From contig NVUX02000013.1 of the NCBI GenBank assembly GCA_002402045.2, positions 1-60,294 of the forward strand: a stretch of DNA of 60,294 nucleotides, given 5' to 3'. This document shows positions 41,851 through 50,457 of this stretch, piece by piece. This DNA comes from Paracoccaceae bacterium (GTDB lineage Bacteria; Pseudomonadota; Alphaproteobacteria; Rhodobacterales; Rhodobacteraceae). The position numbers and the translations under genes were made by a program. The notes under the pieces were generated by a model. The model ran no database searches and had not been told where the DNA came from. It saw only the letters and a program-made list of their open reading frames with translations. How positions within the stretch are numbered: the stretch's first letter is position 1; each line of letters starts with the position of its first letter.

Positions 41851-43107
41851 ATGTCCGATTCAAGCCCTGTTATTGCGGCTGATGGCCGCCCGCTGAAGGC
41901 CAGCTTGAACCGCGCTTTGCGCCGCCAGAAAATTCGTGCGCTTTTGCTCATCGCGCCGCTGCTGCTTTTTGTGCTGGTTACATTCATTGCCCCTATTGCT
42001 GATATGCTTTTTCGTTCGGTCGAAAATGATATTGTTTCCAATACATTACCGAGAACCGTAGTTGCTTTGGATGATTGGGATGCCGGCAGCGGTGAAACCC
42101 CGGATGAGATGATTTTTGCGGCTTTGGCTGCCGACCTTGCCGAGGCCGTTGCCGCCAAGCGGCACACCCAGCTCGGCACGCGCCTAAATTATGAGCTATC
42201 GGGCATGTCGTCTTTATTCCGTAAAACTGGCCGACAGGTTAAGAAGCTGGATATGGACGCGCCTTTCCGTGAGCAATTTCTGGAAATTGAGGAAGACTGG
42301 GCTGACCCGGAAATCTGGATCACGATTAAGGCGAATTCTTCAAAATATACCGCAGGGTATTTTCTGAATGCGGTGGACCTGCAAAATGGCCCCGATGGCA
42401 TTGAAGCCCGCCCTGAAAACCAGCGGATTTATGTCAAATTGTTCGGGCGCACGATATTTTTGAGTATCAGCATTACGTTGTCCTGTTTCTTGCTGGGCTA
42501 TCCAATTGCGTTTCTGCTGGCTAACCTCAAGGCGCGCACATCCAACATTCTGATGATCCTTGTGTTGCTGCCATTCTGGACTTCGCTATTGGTGCGCACC
42601 TCGGCTTGGAAGGTGCTGCTACAGCAACAGGGGGTGATAAATGATGTTCTGGTTTGGATAGGGCTTGTGGCCGACGATAACCGGCTGGAGCTGATTAATA
42701 ATCAAACCGGCACGATCATTGCCATGACGCATATTTTGTTGCCGTTTATGATTTTGCCGCTCTATTCCGTGATGAAAACCATCCCGATCACGTATGTTCG
42801 CGCCGCCAAAAGCCTTGGGGCGACAAACTGGACAACCTTCTGGCGGGTCTATTTTCCGCAATCGGTGCCCGGCATTGGCGCGGGGTCTATCCTCGTGTTT
42901 ATTCTGGCCATTGGCTATTATATTACGCCGGCACTGGTGGGTGGCACCTCTGGTACCTTCATCTCAAACCGCATCGCCTACCATATTTCCAGCTCGCTGA
43001 ACTGGGGCTTGGGCGCGGCGCTCGGGGCCATTTTGCTGGCGCTGGTGCTTGTGCTTTATGGGCTTTATGACAAAATCGTCGGCATCGACAATGTGAAACT
43101 GGGGTAG
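41851..43107 (+). CDS. ABC transporter permease, PotB-like, with large periplasmic insertion
   Basis: A 418-aa permease. After TM1 (about residues 30-52, LLLIAPLLLFVLVTFIAPIA) there is a hydrophilic segment of about 150 residues before the next helix (TIFLSISITLSCFLLGYPIA), followed by five more helices and the coupling motif YVRAAKSLGATNWTTFWRVY. Standard PotB proteins are near 280-300 aa, so the insertion accounts for the extra length; it faces the periplasm by topology. AAGGAG lies 5 nt before the ATG at 41851; the frame is open to 41818 but that is in the hairpin. The insertion could contact the binding protein. Confidence 0.88.
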   Translation: MSDSSPVIAADGRPLKASLNRALRRQKIRALLLIAPLLLFVLVTFIAPIADMLFRSVENDIVSNTLPRTVVALDDWDAGSGETPDEMIFAALAADLAEAVAAKRHTQLGTRLNYELSGMSSLFRKTGRQVKKLDMDAPFREQFLEIEEDWADPEIWITIKANSSKYTAGYFLNAVDLQNGPDGIEARPENQRIYVKLFGRTIFLSISITLSCFLLGYPIAFLLANLKARTSNILMILVLLPFWTSLLVRTSAWKVLLQQQGVINDVLVWIGLVADDNRLELINNQTGTIIAMTHILLPFMILPLYSVMKTIPITYVRAAKSLGATNWTTFWRVYFPQSVPGIGAGSILVFILAIGYYITPALVGGTSGTFISNRIAYHISSSLNWGLGAALGAILLALVLVLYGLYDKIVGIDNVKLG

Positions 43108-43110
43108 ACA

Positions 43111-43965
43111 ATGAGCAAACTTCCACCATACACCACCACCGGTCAGCGGGCTTGGCACTATACCTTCCTGTCGATCTGCGCGTTGATCTTCTTTTTCCTG
43201 ATCTTCCCGATCCTGATCATCATTCCGCTTTCATTTAACGCGCAAAACTTTTTTACCTTTACGCCTGAGATGTTGGCGCTGGATCCTGCGGGCTTTTCCA
43301 CCAAGCATTACGCTGATTTTTTCAACAGTTCAGATTGGCAAAATGCGCTGAAAAACTCGTTTAGAATTGCGCCGGTTGCCACGGTAATATCGGTGACTTT
43401 TGGCACCTTGGCCGCGATTGGCCTGAGCCAAAGCCATGTGCCCTTCAAGGGTCTGATCATGGCGGTTCTGATTTCCCCAATGATCGTGCCGTTGATTATT
43501 TCAGCGGCCGGGATGTATTTTTTCTATTCGCGTATTGGCTTGCAGGGCACCTATATTGGTGTGGTGCTGGCGCACGCGGTGCTCGGCATTCCGTTTGTGA
43601 TTATCACAGTTACGGCCACCCTCATCGGGTTTGACAAATCCCTTACGCGGGCCTCTGCCAGCATGGGCGCGGGGCCAGTGCGCACGTTTTTCAAAATCCA
43701 GATGCCGCTCATTTTGCCTGGCGTAATTTCTGGTGGTTTGTTTGCGTTTATCACCTCGTTTGACGAAGTTGTGGTGGTGCTATTTGTGGGCTCTGCTGGG
43801 CAAAAAACCCTGCCTTGGCAAATGTTTATCGGCATGCGTGAGCAAATTTCCCCCACCATTCTAGCCGTAGCCACCCTTATGGTCGCTATCTCCATTGTCC
43901 TCCTCACCACGCTCGAATTGCTCCGCCGTCGCTCGGAACGCTTGCGAGGCATGAGCCCGGGTTAA
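43111..43965 (+). CDS. ABC transporter permease, PotC-like
   Basis: A 284-aa permease with six helices and the coupling loop LTRASASMGAGPVRTFFKIQ. It follows the first permease by 3 bp and completes the transporter (ATPase, binding protein, two permeases). The C-terminus ends RRRSERLRGMSPG. It is convergent with the Lrp gene 17 bp away. Confidence 0.9.
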   Translation: MSKLPPYTTTGQRAWHYTFLSICALIFFFLIFPILIIIPLSFNAQNFFTFTPEMLALDPAGFSTKHYADFFNSSDWQNALKNSFRIAPVATVISVTFGTLAAIGLSQSHVPFKGLIMAVLISPMIVPLIISAAGMYFFYSRIGLQGTYIGVVLAHAVLGIPFVIITVTATLIGFDKSLTRASASMGAGPVRTFFKIQMPLILPGVISGGLFAFITSFDEVVVVLFVGSAGQKTLPWQMFIGMREQISPTILAVATLMVAISIVLLTTLELLRRRSERLRGMSPG

Positions 43966-43981
43966 GCGCGCAAAAAGGGCG

Positions 43982-44464
43982 CTATTCCCATGGCGGAATA
44001 TAAAACGAGGCCTTTATCCTATCCATGACGACCGTGGTTTTGAAGCCTTTGATATCCGGGTTTTCATATAGAAAACTGCGGGTGAAGGCTTCGTATTCTG
44101 CCATATCCCGCGCGCTGACAATCAAGATAAAATCAGTGTCGCCTGTCACATAATACGCGCTCATCACGATCGGCTCTCGCCGAACGGATTTTTTGAAATG
44201 GTCTATGATATCGGAGCGTTCACGCTCCAATGTGACGGCGATCATCATGGTGAGCGCCCGCCCGAGCGCCGCGCTTGAAACGATAGCAACATCACCTTCA
44301 ATAACTTTGTCAGCACGTAGCCGGTTTAGGCGCCGCTGCGTAGACGTGGGCGAGAGGCCAATTTTATCGGATAGCTGAGCCGAAGTGAGTTGGTTGTTCA
44401 ATTGAACTTCATGAAGGATTTTGCGATCCAAGGCGTCTAAATTGCTCATATTATTCGTATCCAT
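43982..44464 (-). CDS. doeX: Lrp/AsnC-family regulator, probably DoeX
   Basis: A 160-aa Lrp-type protein: HTH (LDRKILHEVQLNNQLTSAQ, KIGLSPTSTQRRLNRL) and RAM domain (YYVTGDTDFILIVSARDM). An Asn/Lrp-family regulator DoeX controls ectoine degradation in Halomonas elongata; the divergent doeA gene here begins 111 bp away. Therefore the same role is likely, sensing an ectoine-pathway intermediate. The name rests on context. Confidence 0.82.
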   Translation of the reverse strand: MDTNNMSNLDALDRKILHEVQLNNQLTSAQLSDKIGLSPTSTQRRLNRLRADKVIEGDVAIVSSAALGRALTMMIAVTLERERSDIIDHFKKSVRREPIVMSAYYVTGDTDFILIVSARDMAEYEAFTRSFLYENPDIKGFKTTVVMDRIKASFYIPPWE

Positions 44465-44575
44465 TAGAATTTTGCCTTTTTAAGGCGGGAATCGAAGTAT
44501 TTTGCAAATATACCGCTTTCACAAATCGTTACTATGAAGCGCTGATAAACGCCACCTTGCTTAATGGAAACCGTG

Positions 44576-45757
44576 ATGAGCGATTCAAACCTGCCGTTTA
44601 CCCTTGCCGAATATGAAATCCGTATCGCAAAAGTGCGCGCGGCAATGGAGGTGACGGGCTGTGAGGTGCTGGTTGTTACTGATCCTGCCAGTATGGCCTG
44701 GCTTACCGGTTATGACGGCTGGTCGTTTTATGTGCATCAAGCCGTGCTTATCGACCCCTTCGGTGCGCCGCTTTGGTGGGGCCGCGCAATGGATGCCTTG
44801 GGGGCGCAGCGCACAGTATATATGCCAGCTGATAATATTTTTGGCTATGAAGACAGCTTTGTGCAGAACCCGGATAAGCACCCGATGGAGGATCTGGCGC
44901 AGCTCATCAAGGCGCAGGGTTGGGACGCTTCACGTATCGGGCTGGAGATGGACAATTATTACTTTACGGCGGCGGCCTATATGTCGCTGCTGGAGAGCCT
45001 GCCCACCGCCAAATGGGTAAATGCAAATGTGTTGGTGAATTGGCAGCGGACGGTGAAATCTGAAGCCGAAATCACCTATATGCGCCGGGCTGCCAAGATT
45101 GTGGAAAAAATGCAGGCGACCATTTTGGAGCGCGCCGAGCCGGGCATGAAAAAAAACGCTCTGATTGCAGATATTTACCATGCCGGAATTATGGGCGCTG
45201 ACGGGCATTGGGGCGACTACCCGTCTATTGTGCCGCTGGCCCCTTCGGGCAAAGATGCCACCGCGCCACATTTAACATGGGATGATGCCGTGCTAAAAAA
45301 GGGCGAGGCGACTTTTTTTGAAATTGCCGGCGTTTACAAGCGCTACCACGCGCCGCAATCTCGCACCCTGTTTTTTGGGGAGCCCCCTGCAAAATATCGC
45401 GCCGCCGAGGCCGCGGTGCTAGAGGCCGTGGCGGCCGGAATGCAGCAAGCCAAACCGGGGAATTTTGCCGAGGATATTGCCAACGCCTTCAACGCCACCC
45501 TAAACAAGCTTGGCTTTGCGAAAGACAGCCGTTGCGGGTATCCCATTGGGCTTTCCTATCCGCCAGATTGGGGCGAGCACACCTTTTCCTTGCGCCGAAA
45601 TGACAAGACCGTGCTGGAGCCCGGCATGACCTTTCATTTTATGCCCGCGCTCTGGCTGGATGATGGCGGCATTGAAATTACCGAGCCGGTTTTGATAACG
45701 CCGACCGGCGCAGAGAACCTATGCACAACCCCTTCTGGGCTGATGGTGAAAGAATAA
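44576..45757 (+). CDS. doeA: Ectoine hydrolase DoeA (M24 family)
   Basis: A 393-aa protein of the M24 creatinase/prolidase fold: N-terminal domain with VVTDPASMAWLTGYDGWSFY, C-terminal pita-bread domain with KSEAEITYMRRAAKIVEKMQ, GHWGDYPSIVPL, RCGYPIGLSYPPDWGEH and FHFMPALW. It opens the ectoine ring to N-acetyl-diaminobutyrate, the first step of ectoine use. ATG 44576 is preferred (GGAAA site); ATG 44564 is four codons upstream. doeB follows by one base. Confidence 0.88.
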   Translation: MSDSNLPFTLAEYEIRIAKVRAAMEVTGCEVLVVTDPASMAWLTGYDGWSFYVHQAVLIDPFGAPLWWGRAMDALGAQRTVYMPADNIFGYEDSFVQNPDKHPMEDLAQLIKAQGWDASRIGLEMDNYYFTAAAYMSLLESLPTAKWVNANVLVNWQRTVKSEAEITYMRRAAKIVEKMQATILERAEPGMKKNALIADIYHAGIMGADGHWGDYPSIVPLAPSGKDATAPHLTWDDAVLKKGEATFFEIAGVYKRYHAPQSRTLFFGEPPAKYRAAEAAVLEAVAAGMQQAKPGNFAEDIANAFNATLNKLGFAKDSRCGYPIGLSYPPDWGEHTFSLRRNDKTVLEPGMTFHFMPALWLDDGGIEITEPVLITPTGAENLCTTPSGLMVKE

Positions 45758-45758
45758 C

Positions 45759-46751
45759 ATGCGACAATCTTCCATAACTTCAACAGTTGATTTTGATGCC
45801 GACGGCGTGGCGCACGGCTTTTTGCGCCTGCCCCATAGCCGCGATGATAGCGCGTGGGGCTCGGTTATGATTCCGATCACCGTGGCCAAAAATGGAGAGG
45901 GCTCAACGGCGCTGGTAACGGGGGCCAACCACGGAGACGAATATGAGGGGCCGCTGGCGCTGGTTGAATTGGCCGCCAATATTGATGCTGCCGTGATAAC
46001 AGGCCGCGTTATTATTATTCCGTTTATGAACTTTCCGGCTTTTACAGCAGGCAAAAGGACATCGCCGATTGATGGTGGCAATATGAACCGCGTGTTTCCC
46101 GGCAAGCCAGACGGCACAATTACCGAGAAAATTGCGGACTACTTTCAGCGCACCCTTTTGCCAATGGCTGACGTTGTGCTTGATTTTCATTCCGGCGGGA
46201 AAACCCTGGATTTCCTGCCTTTTGCCGCCTCACATGTGTTGAAAAATAAGGCACAGGAAGCGCGCTGTAGCGCCGCCAAAGAGGCCTTTAACGCCCCGTT
46301 TTCAATGCAGATGCTGGAGATTGACAGCGCCGGAATGTATGACGATGCGGCTGAAGCTTTGGGCAAGGTATTTGTCACCACCGAGCTGGGTGGGGGCGGC
46401 ACCAGCACCCCTGAAACCGTGGCAATTGCCCGTAAAGGCCTGCGAAATGTGCTGATTCATGCCGGGATATTGCAAGGGAAAATGGAGCTGGCGCCGAGCC
46501 AGCACTTACACCAGAACGACGAGGCCTGTTTTCACTTTTCGCCCATTGCCGGCATGCTGGAATTTAGCAAATCTCTTGGCGAGCCGGTTAAAAAAGGCGA
46601 CATGCTGGCGCGCATTTGGGACCCGTCTCGCACCGGGGTTGCACCGCTAGAAATTCATTCAAAAATGGACGGCCTACTGGTTGTCCGCCACACGTTTGGC
46701 CTGATCCAGACAGGCGATTGCCTGGCTGTTTTGGCAAAAATATCAGAATAG
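45759..46751 (+). CDS. doeB: N-acetyl-L-2,4-diaminobutyrate deacetylase DoeB
   Basis: A 330-aa zinc hydrolase of the succinylglutamate desuccinylase/aspartoacylase group. The zinc ligands are in TGANHGDEYEGPLALVELA (His and Glu) and in VVLDFHSGGKTLDF (His); the general-base Glu is probably in TTELGGGGTSTPET. It deacetylates the DoeA product to diaminobutyrate. Sits between doeA and doeD with 1 and 8 bp spacing. Confidence 0.9.
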   Translation: MRQSSITSTVDFDADGVAHGFLRLPHSRDDSAWGSVMIPITVAKNGEGSTALVTGANHGDEYEGPLALVELAANIDAAVITGRVIIIPFMNFPAFTAGKRTSPIDGGNMNRVFPGKPDGTITEKIADYFQRTLLPMADVVLDFHSGGKTLDFLPFAASHVLKNKAQEARCSAAKEAFNAPFSMQMLEIDSAGMYDDAAEALGKVFVTTELGGGGTSTPETVAIARKGLRNVLIHAGILQGKMELAPSQHLHQNDEACFHFSPIAGMLEFSKSLGEPVKKGDMLARIWDPSRTGVAPLEIHSKMDGLLVVRHTFGLIQTGDCLAVLAKISE

Positions 46752-46759
46752 GAAACATA

Positions 46760-48130
46760 ATGCTAACCAATGACCAACTTGCCGAATGGGACCGTGAAAC
46801 CTTTTTTCACCCCTCAACCCACCTTGCCCAGCACGCGCGCGGCGAAACCCCGACACGGGTGATTAAAACCGGAAAAGGGGTATATATCATTGACCGGGAT
46901 GACCGTAAAATGCTGGATGCTTTTGCGGGGTTATATTGCGTAAATGTCGGTTATGGCCGCACCGAAATTGCCGAGGCGATCTCAAAGCAGGCGCATGAGC
47001 TGGCCTATTATCATTCTTATGTCGGGCATGGCACCGAGGCTTCAATCACGCTGTCAAAAATGATTTTGGATCGCGCGCCCGATAATATGTCGAAGGTTTA
47101 TTTTGGCCAAAGTGGCTCTGATGCCAACGAGACAAATATTAAGCTGGTTTGGTATTTTAACAATATCCTTGGCCGCCCCAAAAAGAAAAAGATCATCTCG
47201 CGCTGGCGCGGCTATCATGGCTCGGGCCTTATGACCGGCTCTCTGACCGGGCTGGAACTATTCCACAATAAATTTGATTTGCCACTTTCGCAGGTTGTTC
47301 ATACCGAGGCGCCTTATTATCTGCGCGGCGCTGTGCCGGGCATGTCAGAAGAGGAGTTTTCGGCTGATTGTGCGGCCAAGCTGGAAGCGCTTATTTTGGC
47401 TGAAGGGCCAGATACCGTTGCGGCATTTATTGGCGAGCCAGTGCTGGGCACGGGCGGCATTGTGCCCCCGCCTGCGGGCTATTGGGCTGCGATTCAGGCG
47501 GTGCTAAAGAAATATGATATATTGCTGATTGCCGATGAAGTGGTCACCGGTTTTGGGCGGCTGGGCTCTATGTTTGGCGCTGATCATTACGGGATTGAAG
47601 CCGATATTATCACGATCGCCAAGGGGCTTACCTCGGCTTATGCGCCGCTTTCGGGGTCTATCATTTCTAGCAAAATGTGGGATGTTTTGGCGCAAGGCAC
47701 TGACGAAAATGGGCCCATCGGCCATGGCTGGACCTATTCAGCGCACCCGATCGGGGCTGCGGCGGGGGTGGCCAACCTGAAATTGATTGATGAAATGGGG
47801 CTGGTTGAAAATTCTGAAAAAACCGGAGCCTATTTGCTTGAGCAGCTCAATGCCGCCTTTGCTGACCATCCGAATGTTGCGCAAGTGCGGGGCGAGGGCC
47901 TTATGTGTGCGGTTGAGTTTGCCGAAACAAAAACGCCGCTGGGCTTTTTTGACCCCGGCAAAAAGGTTGGCTATGCAATTTCAGCGGCTATGGCTTCGCG
48001 CAATGTGATTGCCCGCGCCATGCCGCAAGGCGATATAATCGGCTTTGCCCCGCCGCTTTGCATTTCAAAAGACGAAGTGGACCATGTTGTTTCTGTAGCT
48101 AAAGAGGCTGTTACAGAGGTTCTTGGATAA
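46760..48130 (+). CDS. doeD: Diaminobutyrate aminotransferase DoeD (class III)
   Basis: A 456-aa PLP-dependent aminotransferase. YFGQSGSDANETNIKLVWY binds the cofactor phosphate, ISRWRGYHGSGLMTGSLTG lies near the ring, LIADEVVTGFGRLGSMFG carries the conserved Asp, and TIAKGLTSAYAPLSGSI has the Schiff-base lysine. It converts diaminobutyrate to aspartate semialdehyde. ATG 46760 (AGGA 6 nt upstream) is right; the frame open to 46616 overlaps doeB. The next enzyme, DoeC dehydrogenase, is not in the window. Confidence 0.9.
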   Translation: MLTNDQLAEWDRETFFHPSTHLAQHARGETPTRVIKTGKGVYIIDRDDRKMLDAFAGLYCVNVGYGRTEIAEAISKQAHELAYYHSYVGHGTEASITLSKMILDRAPDNMSKVYFGQSGSDANETNIKLVWYFNNILGRPKKKKIISRWRGYHGSGLMTGSLTGLELFHNKFDLPLSQVVHTEAPYYLRGAVPGMSEEEFSADCAAKLEALILAEGPDTVAAFIGEPVLGTGGIVPPPAGYWAAIQAVLKKYDILLIADEVVTGFGRLGSMFGADHYGIEADIITIAKGLTSAYAPLSGSIISSKMWDVLAQGTDENGPIGHGWTYSAHPIGAAAGVANLKLIDEMGLVENSEKTGAYLLEQLNAAFADHPNVAQVRGEGLMCAVEFAETKTPLGFFDPGKKVGYAISAAMASRNVIARAMPQGDIIGFAPPLCISKDEVDHVVSVAKEAVTEVLG

Positions 48131-48134
48131 TTTT

Positions 48135-48173
48135 AAATGCGGCCTTGGCAAATCTGTGTCAGGCCGCATTTTT
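48135..48173 (+). terminator. Terminator of the doe operon
   Basis: AAATGCGGCCT (48135-48145) and AGGCCGCATTT (48161-48171) form a perfect 11-bp stem with a 15-nt loop, followed by TT. It lies 4 bp after the doeD stop, facing rimM from the other side. Confidence 0.85.
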
Positions 48174-48214
48174 AGGGAAAGCCGGTTTGGAGCTATCCGG
48201 TGAAGACCACGAGC

Positions 48215-48736
48215 TTAATCACCCGTTGGGTCGGGGAACATGCCCTCTGGCGGGTCCGCAATGATTTTGCCCGCGGTTAGGTCCACTGTGGGCACATTGG
48301 CGAGGGTAAAGGGCAGCAGTGCGGCCTCTTTTAGGCCTTTGCCTACGATCTCTAAAATGTCGCCCGCGCCAAAATCGTGCACGTTGCTGACCTTGCCTAG
48401 CAAAGCCCCGCCGGTGTCCAGCACCACCAACCCTATGAGGTCGGAGTGGTAGTATTCATCGTCGGGCAAATTGGGCAGGTCATCCCTGCGCGCAAAAAGC
48501 CTGGTGCCGCGAAGGGCATCGGCAGCCTCTTTATCCGGCACGCCGGACAGCCGCGCCCCAAAGCCGCCCTTAACCGAGCGCACGAGCTTCAGCTCATAGC
48601 TCTGACCCGATTCGGTTGTGAGCGGGCTATAGTTTTCAATTGCGGAAGGGTCGGCACAAAAACTCTTTAGCCGCACCTCGCCACGCACGCCAAAGGCCCC
48701 CATAACCGCCCCTACGCAAATCAGATTATCATCCAT
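48215..48736 (-). CDS. rimM: Ribosome maturation factor RimM
   Basis: A 173-aa 16S rRNA processing factor: [20 protein letters not shown] at the N-terminus and [34 protein letters not shown] (PRC-barrel) in the C-terminal half. It binds S19 during 30S maturation. Its usual neighbours rpsP and trmD are not next to it; bluB is upstream with no gap. Confidence 0.93.
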   Translation of the reverse strand: MDDNLICVGAVMGAFGVRGEVRLKSFCADPSAIENYSPLTTESGQSYELKLVRSVKGGFGARLSGVPDKEAADALRGTRLFARRDDLPNLPDDEYYHSDLIGLVVLDTGGALLGKVSNVHDFGAGDILEIVGKGLKEAALLPFTLANVPTVDLTAGKIIADPPEGMFPDPTGD

Positions 48737-49372
48737 TTATCGCTCCTCGATTTCCGCCAAAAGCGGGTCTCTTTGCTCCCATTTTGCCTTTTCAAGCTCG
48801 GGGGTTTGGCTGGTTTCTACCGGATAACCGATGCAAAGGTAAGCCACCAAAGCCCAGCCTTCGGGGGCGTCCAGGTCCGTTGCCATCTGCGCTGGATCAA
48901 TAATAGAAACCCAGCCCACGCCCAAACCGTGAGCGCGCGCCATTAACCACAGGTTCATCACCGCAGACACCACCGAATATCGACGGGCTTCAGGCATTGT
49001 GCCCGCGCCAAGGCCCGCGCCTTTGTCGGTGCCATCATCACAAAAAATCGCCAGCTGCACGGGGGCATCCCGCATGCCACTTAGCTTTAGCCCCGCATAA
49101 ATCTGCGCACGGTCGCCAGAATAACCCGCCAAAGCCTCGGCATTGGCAGCCTCGAAATTTGCCAGCGTTTTAGCGCGCGCCGCTTGCGATTTTACGCTGA
49201 TCAGTCGCCACGGCTCGGAAAGCCCCACCGAGGGAGCCAGCCGAATGGCCTCCAGCACGGTGGAGAGCAGGGGCGCTGGCACGGGTTTATCGGCCTGAAA
49301 GTGGCGAACATCCCGCCGCCAGCTCATCAGATCATGCAGTTGATCGCAAAATTCATCGGGAAAGTTTTCCAT
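48737..49372 (-). CDS. bluB: 5,6-dimethylbenzimidazole synthase BluB
   Basis: A 211-aa nitroreductase-fold enzyme that fragments FMNH2 with oxygen to form the B12 lower ligand. Family marks: SWRRDVRHFQADKPVPAPLL near residue 17, APSVGLSEPWRLI, and RRYSVVSAVMNLWLMARAHG, LGVGWVSIIDP. It requires molecular oxygen, showing that the lower ligand is made aerobically. It is encoded 19 kb from the cob operon, immediately upstream of rimM. Confidence 0.93.
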   Translation of the reverse strand: MENFPDEFCDQLHDLMSWRRDVRHFQADKPVPAPLLSTVLEAIRLAPSVGLSEPWRLISVKSQAARAKTLANFEAANAEALAGYSGDRAQIYAGLKLSGMRDAPVQLAIFCDDGTDKGAGLGAGTMPEARRYSVVSAVMNLWLMARAHGLGVGWVSIIDPAQMATDLDAPEGWALVAYLCIGYPVETSQTPELEKAKWEQRDPLLAEIEER

Positions 49373-49454
49373 ATTGGCAATCTATCCCGCTGGCGGCACG
49401 AAGGAAACCGCTTTTCGAGCTTGGGCAAGACGGGCAATGTTGGCTTTGTAAACT

Positions 49455-49700
49455 CTAGTTACTTTGCCGCGCCATACAAGCTTGATAGGCCTCGCTTTGT
49501 GTTTGGGTCATCGCTGCATTTATCCCAGCAAGGACTTCCGGCAGCGGATCCATTCCAATTTCAACCAAGCAGGCGTTTATCGCCGATCTTTTTTCAGGCG
49601 TCAGCTCACTTGCGTTTGTAGTTGCCGGCGATTCCGGTGCAGGGGGCGGTGATTGGCAGCCTGCAAGAACGAGGGCGGACAAAAGGATCAGATATCGCAT
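49455..49700 (-). CDS. Small lipoprotein
   Basis: An 81-aa protein beginning MRYLILLSALVLAGCQSPPP, a lipoprotein signal with lipobox LAGC (Cys15). The mature part is Pro/Ala-rich then a short helical region with two Cys (NACLVEIG and YQACMARQ) that could form a disulfide. No family recognised. The start at 49700 is chosen because the signal peptide begins there; the open frame up to 49769 would bury it. Confidence 0.7.
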   Translation of the reverse strand: MRYLILLSALVLAGCQSPPPAPESPATTNASELTPEKRSAINACLVEIGMDPLPEVLAGINAAMTQTQSEAYQACMARQSN

Positions 49701-49779
49701 GAAGTAAGCCTTTTTATGCAGTTCAACAAGGTATCGCTTCATCATAATTAATACGTGACAAAAGAACAACTAAAAACAC

Positions 49780-50367
49780 TTAAAGCTGAGTTAATAGCGC
49801 CCTGTGCCGATTCAGAAAATCGGCTTTTACCCGCATCGGTGCGCGCAGTGGCAGTATCTCATCTTCTACGCCCGCCAATTTTGGCACGCCAAACAGCTTG
49901 CCAGCTTCTTTCCTGTCAAACCCCGCGATCTGGATGGCTTCCAGGTATGCGGAGATTTTGTCGGCGCGTTTGATTTGCTTTTTTACGGAATCCGGCACTT
50001 GCCCCGGCAGGCCGAAGCGCAGCAAAACGGCGCTCATCAGGCGGTCGTCTAGCTCTTTATAGCCGGGGCCAACGGCGGATTTTACCGGGGATATCATATC
50101 GCCAATCACGTATTCAGGGGCGTCATGCAGCAGGGCCACCATGCGCCATTTTGCCGGGGCTCTGGGGGCAATTTGGCCATAAATTCGCTCTACCAGCAGC
50201 GAGTGTTCGGCCACCGAAAAAGGGAACTCGCCCTTTGTTTGCCCGTTCCAGCGGGCCACAAAGGCCAGCCCGTGGGCGATGTCTTCGATCTCGATATCCA
50301 GCGGGGCTGGATTGAGCAGGTCTAGCCGCCTGCCGGAAAGCATACGTTGATAAGCGCGGGGGGGCAT
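49780..50367 (-). CDS. HD-domain phosphohydrolase, YfbR-like
   Basis: A 195-aa HD-superfamily protein with FSVAEHSLLVERI (first His), VALLHDAPEYVIGDMISPVK (HD pair) and a late Asp in ELDDRLMSAVLL, as in YfbR 5'-nucleotidases. Likely hydrolyses deoxynucleoside monophosphates. Divergent from ahcY with about 90 bp between; no operon partner. Confidence 0.85.
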   Translation of the reverse strand: MPPRAYQRMLSGRRLDLLNPAPLDIEIEDIAHGLAFVARWNGQTKGEFPFSVAEHSLLVERIYGQIAPRAPAKWRMVALLHDAPEYVIGDMISPVKSAVGPGYKELDDRLMSAVLLRFGLPGQVPDSVKKQIKRADKISAYLEAIQIAGFDRKEAGKLFGVPKLAGVEDEILPLRAPMRVKADFLNRHRALLTQL

Positions 50368-50457
50368 ATGGGGCTCCGTGGTTGGTGTTGGTTGTATATA
50401 GAATAAATTTCTGCTACTTGGCGAGGCGAAAACTTACGGAAAATGATGGAGCGCCCG

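Noticed and set aside
50368-50457. SAM or SAH riboswitch before ahcY
   Set aside because: The 90-bp leader lacks the conserved cores of SAM-II, SAM/SAH or SAH riboswitches that I could recognise.
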